From assembly GCF_018531375.1 (NCBI RefSeq), contig NZ_JAHBOH010000001.1:372001-436000 (forward strand): 64,000 bases of DNA. The letters are read 5' to 3'. The notes under the pieces were generated by a model. That model was not told the origin of the DNA and ran no database searches. It worked only from the letters and a program-made list of their open reading frames with translations. A program made the translations under genes and the position numbers. Below, piece after piece: positions 11,463 through 20,797 of this stretch; positions within the stretch are counted from its first letter, which is position 1; each line of letters opens with the position of its first letter. This DNA is from Cellulomonas fulva. GTDB taxonomy: Bacteria; Actinomycetota; Actinomycetes; Actinomycetales; Cellulomonadaceae.

Positions 11463-12476
11463 ATGGACGTGGGCCTGGACCACGTGGGGCAGCGCGCGGC
11501 GACCGGGGCCCTGCCGCCGTGGCAGCGCGTCGACGAGCTGGTGCTCGAGGCCTACGCGTGGGCCCGCCAGGACGCCTCGGGCGCGGTCGCGGACTACATC
11601 CCGGCGCTCGCGCAGGCGGACCCGGACGCGTTCGGCCTCTGCGTCGTCGAGGTCGACGGCGGGACCCACACCGCGGGCGACGCCGACGCCGGGTTCTCGA
11701 TCCAGTCGATCTCCAAGGCGTTCGTGTACGCGCTGGTGTGCGACGAGCTGGGGCACGCGGCCGTCCGCGAGCGCATCGGGGTCAACAACACCGGGCTCGC
11801 GTTCAACTCCGTGGTCGCGGTCGAGCTCAACGGCGGCCACCCCATGAACCCCATGGTCAACGCGGGCGCGCTGGCCACCACCGCGCTGGTGCCCGGCGGC
11901 GCGCCCGACGAGCAGTGGGCGTACGTGCAGGACGGGCTGTCCCGGTTCGCGGGGCGCCCGCTCGCGCTGGACGACGAGGTCTACGCGTCCGAGTCCGCGA
12001 CCAACCAGCGCAACCAGGCCATCGCGCGGCTGCTCGAGAGCTACGGGCGGATCGAGGTCGACCCGCTGCCGGTCGTCGACGTCTACACGCGCCAGTGCAG
12101 CCTCGTCGTGACGGCGCGCGACGTCGCGGTGATGGGCGCGACGCTGGCGGACGGGGGCGTGAACCCGCTGACCGGCGAGCGTGTGGTGTCCGCCGAGGTC
12201 TGCCGCGACACGCTGGCCGTGCTGGCCTCGACCGGGCTCTACGAGCGCTCGGGCGAGTGGCTGTTCGAGATCGGCCTGCCGGGCAAGTCCGGGGTCGCGG
12301 GCGGCATCGTGACGGTCGCCCCCGGCAAGGCGGGCATCGGCGCGTTCGCGCCGCGCCTCGACCCGGCCGGCAACTCCGTCCGCGCGCAGCGGGCGACCGG
12401 CTACCTCTCGCGCGTGCTCGGGCTCAACGTCTTCGCGTCCTCCGTCCACGACCCTGCGTCCCGGGAGCCCCAGTGA
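11463..12476 (+). CDS. glsA: glutaminase A
   Basis: 337 residues, the full length of the beta-lactamase-like glutaminase family, which hydrolyses glutamine to glutamate and ammonia in the cytoplasm. The catalytic SxxK is Ser82-Ile-Ser-Lys85 (QSISKAF). Further family blocks are MNPMVNAGAL, SESATNQRNQAIA, DVYTRQCS and GLPGKSGVAGGI. A GAGGGAGG ribosome site precedes the ATG. The stop overlaps the GTG start of the MFS gene, so the two form an operon. A link to glutamine import or export via that transporter is inference. Confidence 0.96.
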   Translation: MDVGLDHVGQRAATGALPPWQRVDELVLEAYAWARQDASGAVADYIPALAQADPDAFGLCVVEVDGGTHTAGDADAGFSIQSISKAFVYALVCDELGHAAVRERIGVNNTGLAFNSVVAVELNGGHPMNPMVNAGALATTALVPGGAPDEQWAYVQDGLSRFAGRPLALDDEVYASESATNQRNQAIARLLESYGRIEVDPLPVVDVYTRQCSLVVTARDVAVMGATLADGGVNPLTGERVVSAEVCRDTLAVLASTGLYERSGEWLFEIGLPGKSGVAGGIVTVAPGKAGIGAFAPRLDPAGNSVRAQRATGYLSRVLGLNVFASSVHDPASREPQ

Positions 12477-14134
12477 CCACGACGAGCACGCCTCCGACGA
12501 GCCTGCCTCCGACGAGCGGCACCCCGAACGCCGCGCGCGCCTCCTGGGTGCCGATGATCGGGCTGTTCCTGGCCCAGGTCCTCATGTCCTTCAACGTCGC
12601 TGCCCTCCCGGTCTCGCTGGGCGGCATCGTCGAGTCGTTCGACGTGTCCCCCACCGTCGCGAGCAGCGCGATCGTGACCTACGGGCTCGCGGTCGCGGCG
12701 CTCGTCATGGTGGGCGCCAAGCTGGGCCAGCGCATCGGCTGGCTGCTCGCGTTCCGGATCGTCATCGCGACGTTCGCGGCATCGGCGCTGATGATGCTGC
12801 TCGGGCCCTCGATCGCCTGGATCATCGCGGCGCAGGCCGTCGCGGGCGCCTCGGCGGCCATCATCGTCCCCGCGCTCGTCGCCCTGATCGCCGAGAACTA
12901 CCACGGCCCCCAGCAGGCCACCGCGGTCGGCTCGCTCGGGTCCGCTCGCGCGATCTCCGGCGTCACCGCGTTCTTCCTCGGTGGCGCGCTGGGCTCGCTG
13001 ATCGGCGACTGGCGGCCCGTGTTCGTGATCGTGCTCGCGCTCGCGGTGTCGGTGTTCCTGCTCAGCTTCCGGCTGCGCTCGGACCGTGGTGACCGGCAGG
13101 TGCAGATCGACGTGGTGGCCGCCGTCCTGATCGGCCTGGGCGTCGTGATGCTGACGCTCGGCTTCAACAACCTCAACGCCTGGGGCGTGGTGCTGGCCAC
13201 CGACGGGGCGCCGTTCGACCTGCTCGGGCTGTCCCCCGCGCCCGTGCTCGTCCTGGTCGGCATCGTGCTCGGGCAGGCGTTCTTCATCTGGACCCGCCGT
13301 CGCATGCGCCGCGGGCTCACGCCGCTGGTCAGCCTCGACGTGCTCCGCTCGAGCCGCGAGCGCGCGGCGGTCTACGCCATGTTCGTCGTCGTGCTGCTCG
13401 AGGCGGCGCTGAACTTCACGGTGCCGCTCTACATCCAGATCGTCCAGGGGCGCTCGCCGTTCGACACCTCGCTCGCGATGATGCCGTTCAACCTGACCGT
13501 GTTCGTCACCGCGACGCTCGTCGTGCGGTTCTACCGGCGCTACCCGCCGCGGACGATCGGGCTGGTCGGGTTCGTCCTCACGACGAGCGCGCTCGTCTGG
13601 CTCGCGTTCGTCGTCTCCAACAACTGGGAGACGCTGCCGACGATCCTCGGGCTGGTCGTGTTCGGCATCGGGCAGGGCGCGCTGGTCACGCTCGTGTTCA
13701 ACGTGCTCGTCACCGCCGCGCCGCGTGAGCTCGCGGGCGACGTGGGCTCGATCCGCGGCACCACGCAGAACCTCGCGTCCGCGGTGGGCACGGCCTTCGC
13801 GGGCGCGCTGCTGGTGACGCTGCTGAGCGTGGGTGTGGGGCGGGCCGTCGTCGAGCACCCCGAGCTGCCGCCCGAGCTCGTCGCGCAGGTGGACCTGGAC
13901 CAGGTGAACTTCGTCAGCAACGACGCGCTGCGGGAGGTGCTCTCCGGCACCACCGCGACGCCCGAGCAGGTCGACGCCGCCGTGGAGCTCAACGAGGCGG
14001 CGCGGCTGCGCGCGCTGCAGCTCGGCCTGCTGGTCCTGGGCGGGCTCAGCGCGCTCGCGCTCGGCCCGGCCAGCCGCCTGCCCACCTACCGCCCGCACGA
14101 GATCCCGGACCCCAGCCCGGAGCCGACCGACTGA
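12473..14134 (+). CDS. MFS transporter, drug-resistance (DHA2-like) type
   Basis: 553 residues with about 12-14 hydrophobic segments. Transmembrane helix 1 begins about residue 25 (WVPMIGLFLAQVLMSFNVAA). The loop GAKLGQRIGW corresponds to the MFS loop 2-3 motif A, and there is a long central segment with FRLRSDRGDRQ. Length and pattern fit the 14-helix DHA2 efflux subfamily, but the substrate is unknown. The GTG start overlaps the glutaminase stop. A soluble tail of about 80 residues precedes the last helix (LDQVNFVSNDALREVL), as in EmrB/QacA-like proteins. Confidence 0.9.
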   Translation: MTTTSTPPTSLPPTSGTPNAARASWVPMIGLFLAQVLMSFNVAALPVSLGGIVESFDVSPTVASSAIVTYGLAVAALVMVGAKLGQRIGWLLAFRIVIATFAASALMMLLGPSIAWIIAAQAVAGASAAIIVPALVALIAENYHGPQQATAVGSLGSARAISGVTAFFLGGALGSLIGDWRPVFVIVLALAVSVFLLSFRLRSDRGDRQVQIDVVAAVLIGLGVVMLTLGFNNLNAWGVVLATDGAPFDLLGLSPAPVLVLVGIVLGQAFFIWTRRRMRRGLTPLVSLDVLRSSRERAAVYAMFVVVLLEAALNFTVPLYIQIVQGRSPFDTSLAMMPFNLTVFVTATLVVRFYRRYPPRTIGLVGFVLTTSALVWLAFVVSNNWETLPTILGLVVFGIGQGALVTLVFNVLVTAAPRELAGDVGSIRGTTQNLASAVGTAFAGALLVTLLSVGVGRAVVEHPELPPELVAQVDLDQVNFVSNDALREVLSGTTATPEQVDAAVELNEAARLRALQLGLLVLGGLSALALGPASRLPTYRPHEIPDPSPEPTD

Positions 14135-14139
14135 GCCCG

Positions 14140-14610
14140 TCAGGACGGCGGGCGCAGCCTGCTGACCGGGACGCCGAGGATGGTGCGCTCCGGGACGGGC
14201 AGCGCGTCGAGCTCGGCCGGCGGCTCCGGGTACGCGGCCGGTGCCGGTCCCAGCCAGATGCGCCACAGCACGCCGTGCGCGTCGTCGCCGTCCCGCGGGG
14301 GCGCGTGCACCTCCGGGTGCACGCTGCCGTCGACGAGCACCACGGCACGCTCGTCGTACCGGGCGAGCTGCCCCGCGAGCGCGGGCACGTGCTCCCGCGG
14401 CACGAACCCGACGATCCCGTTGCGCCAGACCAGCGCGAGGTGACCGTCGCGGCCGCGCTGCACCTGGACCTCCGCGGGCACCGCGCGCCCGCCGTGCCGG
14501 TCGTTCCCGAGCGCCTGCACGATCGCCCGCTGCAGCGCCGGCGCCTCGGCCGCGTGGAAGCCCTCGGCGAGCTCGATCCGCTCCCGGGGGCGACGACGCA
14601 GCAGGCTCAT
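14140..14610 (-). CDS. conserved hypothetical protein, possibly HIRAN-like
   Basis: 156 residues, no signal peptide or membrane helix. The central part (GHLALVWRNGIVGFVPREHV) resembles the small beta-barrel HIRAN pattern, but the match is by eye only and weak. It lies 25 bp downstream of the LuxR regulator gene on the same strand and may be co-transcribed with it. Its stop is 5 bp from the convergent MFS gene. Confidence 0.7.
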   Translation of the reverse strand: MSLLRRRPRERIELAEGFHAAEAPALQRAIVQALGNDRHGGRAVPAEVQVQRGRDGHLALVWRNGIVGFVPREHVPALAGQLARYDERAVVLVDGSVHPEVHAPPRDGDDAHGVLWRIWLGPAPAAYPEPPAELDALPVPERTILGVPVSRLRPPS

Positions 14611-14635
14611 GCGCCCAGCGTGCCACGCGCGGCGC

Positions 14636-17290
14636 TCAGCGCAGGACCGCGGCCAGCCCCTCGCGCGAGTGCACCCCGGACTTGGCGAACACGCGCGCGA
14701 GGTGGGAGTCGACCGTGCGGACCGAGAGCGTGAGCCGCGCGGCGATCGCGCGCGAGGTCATGCCGCCCGCCGCGAGGGCCGCGATCTCGCGCTCGCGGGG
14801 CGTCAGCGCCACGGGCGGCTCGACGGGCGGCAGCCACAGCCCGCACCGGTTCAGCTCCCGCTCGGCGATGCGGGCGAGGTCGGCGTCGCCGGCGGCCAGC
14901 GCGGCGACGTGCCCGACGAGCGCGACGGCGCGCTCGCCCTCGACGGCGTGCGCGAGCTCGAGGACGCGGGCGCGCACGTCCGCGGTGCTGGTGCCCGCGC
15001 GCACCAGGCGGTGCAGCGCCTCCAGCTCCACGCGGGCGGCGCCCCGCTCGTGCGCCCACCGCGCGAGCTCCGCCGCCTCGGCCGCCACGGCCGGGTCCCG
15101 CAGCCACGCGAGCGCGTCGAGCGACAGCAGCCGCACCTCCGGCTCGAGCGCGGCGGCCGCCCGCAGCGGCATCGCCCGGATCGCGTCGAGGAGCAGACGC
15201 GCGGCGTTCGCCGAGCCGGTCGCCGCGACGGCCAGCGCCTCCGCGGCCGTGGTGTACGCGGCCATGCCGCCGCGGTCGTTCACGCGGAGCCGCGCGTTCG
15301 CGGCGCGCAGGTCCACGGCCGCCTGCGACCACGCACCGACCAGGATCCCCGCGACCCCGCGCGCGGCCTGCTCGGCCACCCAGTCGAGCGGGACCGGCTC
15401 CTGGCCCACGCTGCGCAGCCCCTCGTCGGCCAGGACCGCCAGGTCGCCCGACCACAGACGGGTCAGCACGTCGACGAACACGATCTCGCCCACGCCCCAC
15501 CGGTAGCGCTCGGCGTGCGCCCGGGCCAGCGGCAGGTGGCGGGCGCACAGCGCGCGGGCGTCGGCGAACCGGCCCGCGTCCGCGAGCGCGAGCGCGGTGG
15601 GGGCCACCAGCCGCACGGCGGTCGCCGGCACGCGGGTCGCGGTCAGCACGGCCAGCGACTCGGCGCGGTGCTCGGCGCCGTGGCCCGCCCAGCCGAGGCG
15701 GGTCAGCCGCGTCGCGCGCAGCTCGTCGCGCCACGTGCCGGGCGCGTCGACCGAGGCGAGCCACGCCGAGGTGTCCTCGACGACCGCGAGCGCCTCGTCG
15801 ATCCCCGCGCCGGAGACGTGCAGCGTCGCGGCGAGGACCTGCACCGCGTCGACCAGCCGCAGCGCGCGGTCTGCGTCGATCACGGTCGACGAGCGCAGCG
15901 TGTCCACCACCGAGCTCGCGTCCTGGGCGGCGCGCACGAACTCGCTCTGCGACCACCACGCCTCGGCGCGCCAGCACGTCAGCCGCGCCCAGTACTCGCT
16001 GCCCACCGGCGCGGTGGTCAGCGCCAGGTCGGCGAGCCGCACCACGACGTCGGACTGCTGCTGCGTGAACGCCTCCGCGACGGCGGCCTCCATCCGCTCA
16101 CGCCCCACCTGCAGGCCGGAGTCCATGGCGAGCAGCACCGAGCGGACCAGGGACGCACCCGAGGACGAGTGCGTCGAGCCGGAGACCAGGTCCAGCACCT
16201 CGCGGCGGCGGCCGCCGGGCACCCGGGCGCGCACCGCCTCCGCGTAGAGCGCGTGCGCCAGGTCGACGACGACCTCGCTCCCGCCCGTCGCGGAGGCCTG
16301 CGGCCGCAGCGTCGCGACGCCGGTGTGCGCGAGCTCGTCGACCGCGGACCGCGGCGCGACGTCGAGCAGCAGGCTCAGCGGCGCGGGGCACAGCAGCGCG
16401 ACCACCTCGAGCGCGCGCTGCGCCTCGGGCGACAGCCGGGCCACGTCGTTCTCCACGATCTCCATGAGGCGGGAGCCGGGCGTCGCGCGGCCGGTCCAGA
16501 CCCAGACGTCCTCGTACGCCCGCAGCGCCCCCGAGGCCCGCTCCGCACGCACGAGCTCGCGCGCGTGGAAGACGTTGCCGCGCGTCTCCGCCCACACCCG
16601 GCGCACGGTGTCCGAGGTGGGCGTCCCCCCGAGCTCGCCCGCGAGCCACTGCTCCATCTCCGCGACCGTGAACGGCTCGACGTCGATGCGCTCGACGACG
16701 TCGTCCTTCCACAGCTCCAGCCAGGGCGAGCCGGCGGCGCCGGCGGGGCGGGTGGTCGCGACCAGGCGCACCGCGTTCTGCCGCACCACCCAGCCGAGCG
16801 CCTGCGCCGACGCGTCGTCCAGCAGGTGCGCGTCGTCGAGCCGCAGGACCAGCGGGGCGTCGCCCGCCAGCTCCGCGAGCGACTCCCCGAGCGCACGGAC
16901 CGTGCGGGCGAAGCTGCCGATCGCCAGCAGCTCGTCGCCCAGCAGGGGCTCGAGGCCGGACAGCGGCAGCCCGGCGCGCGCGGCGGCACCCGTCAGCGCG
17001 ACCACCACGGGCGCCCGGCCCTCGACCGTCAGCCCCTCGAGCGCGCGGGCCGCGAGGGCGGTCTTGCCGACGCCCGCCTCCCCGACCACCAGCACGCTGC
17101 GGCCGCCGCGCAGCGACTCGCGCAGCAGCTCGACCGCGTCCCGCCGGGACTGCGGGGTCACCCACTGCCGGCTGGCTGTGACGGTCGCGGGGCGCGTCGC
17201 ACGCTCGTCGTGCACCCCGGTGCGGGACGGGCGGTGCGGGACGGGCACGACGAGCGCCTCTCGGCCGGTGTGCAGGGACGTTCGTCCCAT
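14636..17290 (-). CDS. large ATP-binding LuxR-family regulator (LAL type) at the edge of the CIS locus
   Basis: 884 residues. An N-terminal P-loop NTPase of the STAND/LAL type has Walker A GEAGVGKTA (70-78) and Walker B region LVLRLDDAHLLDD. A long alpha-helical TPR-like middle follows. The C-terminal LuxR helix-turn-helix is at about 820-884 (LTPREREIAALAAGGMTSRA, then VRTVDSHLARVFAKSG). LAL proteins are usually activators triggered by a small ligand. It diverges from the sheath operon, and the 16-bp element found at five CIS promoters lies in this divergent gap. That makes it the prime candidate to read the element. The regulatory link is inference; family membership is clear. Confidence 0.93.
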   Translation of the reverse strand: MGRTSLHTGREALVVPVPHRPSRTGVHDERATRPATVTASRQWVTPQSRRDAVELLRESLRGGRSVLVVGEAGVGKTALAARALEGLTVEGRAPVVVALTGAAARAGLPLSGLEPLLGDELLAIGSFARTVRALGESLAELAGDAPLVLRLDDAHLLDDASAQALGWVVRQNAVRLVATTRPAGAAGSPWLELWKDDVVERIDVEPFTVAEMEQWLAGELGGTPTSDTVRRVWAETRGNVFHARELVRAERASGALRAYEDVWVWTGRATPGSRLMEIVENDVARLSPEAQRALEVVALLCPAPLSLLLDVAPRSAVDELAHTGVATLRPQASATGGSEVVVDLAHALYAEAVRARVPGGRRREVLDLVSGSTHSSSGASLVRSVLLAMDSGLQVGRERMEAAVAEAFTQQQSDVVVRLADLALTTAPVGSEYWARLTCWRAEAWWSQSEFVRAAQDASSVVDTLRSSTVIDADRALRLVDAVQVLAATLHVSGAGIDEALAVVEDTSAWLASVDAPGTWRDELRATRLTRLGWAGHGAEHRAESLAVLTATRVPATAVRLVAPTALALADAGRFADARALCARHLPLARAHAERYRWGVGEIVFVDVLTRLWSGDLAVLADEGLRSVGQEPVPLDWVAEQAARGVAGILVGAWSQAAVDLRAANARLRVNDRGGMAAYTTAAEALAVAATGSANAARLLLDAIRAMPLRAAAALEPEVRLLSLDALAWLRDPAVAAEAAELARWAHERGAARVELEALHRLVRAGTSTADVRARVLELAHAVEGERAVALVGHVAALAAGDADLARIAERELNRCGLWLPPVEPPVALTPREREIAALAAGGMTSRAIAARLTLSVRTVDSHLARVFAKSGVHSREGLAAVLR

Positions 17291-17433
17291 GATGCCGTGC
17301 CGGGCCCGGTGGTCCGTGGTACACGACCAGCAGGCGGACTGGACGGACGTCCGCTTCCGGGGCGCGGGAGGCGGGCGGAGCGGCGCGTGCCCGGGGGTGC
17401 GACGAGCCTGCCGCGGCGGTCGGCGGACGTTGC

Positions 17434-17475
17434 GTAGCGATTACCGATGCCCGGCAGGACCTTCGTTCCTAGCCT
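17434..17475 (+). promoter_or_regulatory. CIS regulon promoter 1 (sheath operon)
   Basis: GTAGCGATTACCGATG at 17434-17449 is followed after 20 nt by the -10-like TAGCCT (17470-17475). The same arrangement recurs at four other CIS promoters. Predicted start of transcription is near 17482, leaving about 80 nt of leader before the sheath start with its AGAAGGA ribosome site. A weaker reverse-orientation reading (CTACGCAAC, then CAGGCT at 17410-17405) could serve the divergent LuxR gene. Confidence 0.72.
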
Positions 17476-17563
17476 CGGGTTCGACCCACCTGCGTCTCCA
17501 GACCGACCCGCGCCGGTGTCCCTGAGCCCCTCGCGCGGGCAGCTTCCGAAAGAAGGACCGCCA

Positions 17564-19129
17564 GTGCCCACCTACACCGCGCCCGGCGTCTACGTCGAGG
17601 AGATCCCCTCCAGCCAGAAGGTCCTCGCGTCGGCCCCCACGGCCGTCGCCGCCTTCGTCGGCTTCACGGCGAAGGCGCCGACCGACGACCCGAACGACCC
17701 GGACGGCCTGGCCCCGCGCCTCGTCACCAGCTGGACCCAGTACGAGGCCCTGTACGGCGGGTTCGTCGAGGGCGCCCTGCTCCCGCTGTCCGTCTACGGC
17801 TACTTCCTCAACGGCGGCGCCACCGCCTACATCGTGCGCGTGCCGAACGCCGAGCCGTCGGGCGAGCCCGCACGCCTCGAGCTGCCCGCCACGGACCGTT
17901 CGCTGGGCCTGCCGCTCGCCGTCGAGTCGGTCGAGCCGGACGCGGACATCACGGTGCTGGTCGAGACCCAGGACGCGGGCGACGAGGACGGCCCCGCGCC
18001 GTTCAGCATCACGATCGTCGAGGGCGGCGAGGCCGTCGAGTCCTACGACGACCTGACGCTCGGCGGCAAGCGCGACGCCGCCACGGTCATCAACAAGACG
18101 TCGACCCGGGTCAAGGTCGAGATCAAGCTCGAGCAGGACACCGACCTGTCGAGCCAGCTCGAGCTGCTCAAGCCGGGCGCCTACCCGCTCGAGAAGTCCG
18201 CGCCGAAGCCGGTGCCGGTCTCGGGCCGCAAGTTCGCCGGCTCGGAGTCGAGCCGCTCGGGCATCAACGGCCTCGCGATCGCCGAGGACGTCACGATCGT
18301 CGTCGTCCCCGACCTCCTGACGGCCGCCACCAAGGCCGACGGCACCGTGGACCTGGGTCTGTGGAAGGCCGTGCAGACCAGCCTCATCGCGCACTGCGAG
18401 CTGCACGCCAACCGCGTCGCGATCCTCGACGCCCCTCCCGGGATGTCGCCGCAGCAGGTCAAGGAGTGGCGCTCGGCCGACGCGCAGTACGACTCGGCGT
18501 TCGCCGCGCTGTACTACCCCTGGATCAAGGTCGAGAACCCGACCGGCACCAACGGCAGCAGCGAGATCCTGGTCCCGCCGTCCGGCCACGTCGCCGGCGT
18601 GTGGGCCCGCACGGACGAGACGCGCGGCGTGTGGAAGGCCCCGGCCAACGACACGATCCGCGGCGTCCTGGACGTCGAGCGCTCCATCACCCAGAACGAG
18701 CAGGGCGTGCTCAACCCGATCGGCATCAACGCGATCCGCCCGTTCGGCACGCGCGGCATCCGCGTGTGGGGCGCGCGCACGCTCGCGTCGGACACCGACT
18801 GGCAGTACATCAACGTGCGCCGGCTGTTCAACATGATCGAGTCGACGATCCTCGAGGGCACCCAGTGGGCGGTCTTCGAGCCGAACGACGTCGCGCTGTG
18901 GGAGGGCGTCAAGCGCACGCTCAACGCGTACCTGCGCGGTCTGTGGCAGGCGGGCGCCCTGTTCGGCGCCTCGCCGGACCAGGCCTTCTTCGTCAAGTGC
19001 GACGAGACGACGAACCCCCCGGAGTCCATCGACGCCGGCAAGCTCGTCGTCGAGGTCGGCATCGCGCCGGTCAAGCCCGCCGAGTTCGTGATCTTCCGCA
19101 TCAGCCAGAACAAGCAGATCGCGTCCTGA
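17564..19129 (+). CDS. contractile tail sheath protein
   Basis: 521 residues, phage_sheath_1 family (T4 gp18/Pvc2-4 type). The start shows the diagnostic PTYTAPGVYVEEIPSSQKVL. The C-terminal half carries the most conserved block: IRPFGTRGIRVWGARTLASD, then NVRRLFNMIESTILEGTQWA and ANKPAEF-type end PAEFVIFRISQ. Hundreds of copies form the sleeve that shortens on firing and drives the inner tube outward. The GTG start is set by homology and by AGAAGGA seven bases upstream. Only one sheath gene is present, whereas PVC/AFP carry several paralogues. Confidence 0.97.
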   Translation: MPTYTAPGVYVEEIPSSQKVLASAPTAVAAFVGFTAKAPTDDPNDPDGLAPRLVTSWTQYEALYGGFVEGALLPLSVYGYFLNGGATAYIVRVPNAEPSGEPARLELPATDRSLGLPLAVESVEPDADITVLVETQDAGDEDGPAPFSITIVEGGEAVESYDDLTLGGKRDAATVINKTSTRVKVEIKLEQDTDLSSQLELLKPGAYPLEKSAPKPVPVSGRKFAGSESSRSGINGLAIAEDVTIVVVPDLLTAATKADGTVDLGLWKAVQTSLIAHCELHANRVAILDAPPGMSPQQVKEWRSADAQYDSAFAALYYPWIKVENPTGTNGSSEILVPPSGHVAGVWARTDETRGVWKAPANDTIRGVLDVERSITQNEQGVLNPIGINAIRPFGTRGIRVWGARTLASDTDWQYINVRRLFNMIESTILEGTQWAVFEPNDVALWEGVKRTLNAYLRGLWQAGALFGASPDQAFFVKCDETTNPPESIDAGKLVVEVGIAPVKPAEFVIFRISQNKQIAS

Positions 19130-19160
19130 CGCGGCGCCCTTCTAGACCAGGAGCACACCG

Positions 19161-19640
19161 ATGCCCAACGACCTCATCGCCGGCGACCCGCTGATCGCCC
19201 AGAACTTCTTCCTCGAGATCGACGGCTCCGTCGTCTCGATCCTGTCCTCCGTGAGCGGTCTCGACATCGAGATGGAGGTGGCCACGACGCAGCAGGTCGG
19301 CAAGGACGGCAAGTCGCAGACCATCAAGACGCTCGCGGGCCGCAACAAGACCGGCGACCTGTCGCTCACGCGCCTGGCCGTCGCGGACGCAACCTCGGAC
19401 GCGCTGTGGAAGTGGTTCCACGACATCCGCAGCAAGGGCATCCTGCAGGGCGACCGGACGAACAACCGCAAGAACGGCTCGGTCGTCCTGTACGACTCCA
19501 CGCACGCCGAGATCGCGCGGTTCAACTTCACCAACGGCTGGCCGAGCAAGATCTCGACCGACCAGCTCTCGGTGGACTCGAACGACCCGGTCAAGGAGAA
19601 CATCACCCTGGTGATCGAGACGCTCGAGCGGGTCAAGTGA
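19161..19640 (+). CDS. inner tube protein 1 (T4 gp19-like)
   Basis: 159 residues, the usual size of the Hcp/gp19-like tube family. The N-terminus NDLIAGDPLIAQNFFLEIDG and the SGLDIEME segment are characteristic, as is the closing VKENITLVIETLERVK. Stacked hexamers of this protein form the rigid tube inside the sheath. A CCAGGAGC ribosome site precedes the ATG. The stop overlaps the start of the next gene. Confidence 0.95.
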   Translation: MPNDLIAGDPLIAQNFFLEIDGSVVSILSSVSGLDIEMEVATTQQVGKDGKSQTIKTLAGRNKTGDLSLTRLAVADATSDALWKWFHDIRSKGILQGDRTNNRKNGSVVLYDSTHAEIARFNFTNGWPSKISTDQLSVDSNDPVKENITLVIETLERVK

Positions 19641-20137
19641 CCCTCAGGACCCGTTACGAGTTCACGCTGCCGCGGGGCTACGTCGACCGCGACGGCACGG
19701 TCCACCGCGACGGCGTGATGCGCCTCGCGACGGCCCGTGACGAGCTCGAGCCCCTGCGCGACCCCACGGTCACCGGCCCGGACGACCCGCGGCTGACGAT
19801 CGTGGTGCTCGCGCGGGTGGTGGAGTCCCTGGGCTCGCTGCCGCAGGTCACACCCTTCGACATCGAGGGGCTGTTCGCGGCGGACCTGGCCTACCTGCAG
19901 GACTTCTACGGCGTCATCAACTTCGGGACCGCCGAGGAGTTCGAGGAGTTCGTCGCCGCGCAGCGTGCGCTCGGTGCGGCGCCGGGGACCACGTCCCCGG
20001 CGCCCGCCGGCGCGGCCTCGTCGGACCCGGCACCCGCGGAGCAGGGTGGGTCCGACGAGGACGCGACGCCCGCGCCCGCGCTGCCGCGGCCCGGCCGGGC
20101 GGCGATCGAGGAGATCCGCTCCGAGGCACGTCAGTAG
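19637..20137 (+). CDS. small CIS assembly protein (unnamed family between the tube genes)
   Basis: 166 residues, starting at a GTG that overlaps the tube 1 stop (GTGA). Residues 1-105 are ordered (TLRTRYEFTLPRGYVDRDGT, VVLARVVESLGSLPQVTPFD, LAYLQDFYGVINFG). The rest is a Pro/Ala/Ser-rich tail ending in a short helix (AAIEEIRSEARQ). The position between the two tube genes, and the size, fit the assembly-chaperone-like proteins found there in eCIS and phage operons. The exact function is unknown. Confidence 0.85.
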   Translation: MTLRTRYEFTLPRGYVDRDGTVHRDGVMRLATARDELEPLRDPTVTGPDDPRLTIVVLARVVESLGSLPQVTPFDIEGLFAADLAYLQDFYGVINFGTAEEFEEFVAAQRALGAAPGTTSPAPAGAASSDPAPAEQGGSDEDATPAPALPRPGRAAIEEIRSEARQ

Positions 20138-20143
20138 GCGACG

Positions 20144-20317
20144 ATGCTGCGCTACCCCGTCGACGCGCTGTGGCAGGAGATCGCCTACCTGGCGTACCAC
20201 CTGCACTGGCCGCTGCAGGACCTGCTCGACCTCGAGCACATGGACCGCGTGCGCATGGTGCGCGCGGTCTCGGCCATGAACGCCCGCGCGTGGGAGGCGG
20301 TGAGAGACAGTGCCTGA
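20144..20317 (+). CDS. 57-residue DUF6760-like CIS protein
   Basis: A short gene of 57 residues, MLRYPVDALWQEIAYLAYHL and on through HWPLQDLLDLEHMDRVRMVR. The YP.D.L..EIA.LAYH.HWP...LL.LEH pattern is that of the small DUF6760 proteins found beside tail tube genes. It starts 7 bp after the previous stop and overlaps the next gene by 8 bp, so it is clearly within the operon. It probably helps tube or baseplate assembly; the role is not known. Confidence 0.88.
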   Translation: MLRYPVDALWQEIAYLAYHLHWPLQDLLDLEHMDRVRMVRAVSAMNARAWEAVRDSA

Positions 20318-20777
20318 GCAGCCGCTCGGTGGTGACCCCGCCGTCGCCGCCAACTTCGTGTTCGAGGTCGACGGCGTCGAGATCGGGTCCTTCATGGAGG
20401 TCAGCGGGCTCGAGCTCGTCGTGACCACGCAGGAGTACGCCGAGGGCGGGCAGAACCAGTACGTCCACCGCTTCCCCGGCGTGATGCGCTGGCCCAACCT
20501 GGTCTTCCGGCGCGGCCTGGTGAACTCCGACGCGCTGTTCTCCTGGGTCGGGAAGTCCTCGGGCGACGGCCTGGCCGCGAACCAGAACACGCTCACGCGC
20601 GCGACCGGCGCGGTCACCGTCGTCGACGGCACGGGCGCCCGCCTGCGCTCGTGGGAGCTCGAGGGGGTCTTCGCGGTCGCCTGGTCCGGCCCGCGTCTCG
20701 CCGCCGAGCTGGCCGAGCCGCTCGTCGAGACCCTCGAGGTGGCGCACAACGGCTTCCGGGCCGCGACGAGCGCCTGA
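20310..20777 (+). CDS. inner tube protein 2 (T4 gp19-like)
   Basis: 155 residues, a paralogue of tube 1 (PAVAANFVFEVDGVEIGSFM, SGLELVVTTQEYAEGG, NLVFRRGLVNSDALFSWVGK). In eCIS two or more tube paralogues are usual. The minor one typically forms the layer contacting the baseplate hub (Pvc5/Afp5 role), which is the likely job here. The GTG start overlaps the DUF6760-like gene. Confidence 0.94.
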   Translation: MPEQPLGGDPAVAANFVFEVDGVEIGSFMEVSGLELVVTTQEYAEGGQNQYVHRFPGVMRWPNLVFRRGLVNSDALFSWVGKSSGDGLAANQNTLTRATGAVTVVDGTGARLRSWELEGVFAVAWSGPRLAAELAEPLVETLEVAHNGFRAATSA

Positions 20778-20797
20778 CCGGGACGGCTGACGAGCAG

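Noticed and set aside
12401..14626. 741-residue antisense frame across the MFS gene
   Set aside because: Highly charged Glu/Arg/His-rich shadow; the sense frame shows regular transmembrane helices.
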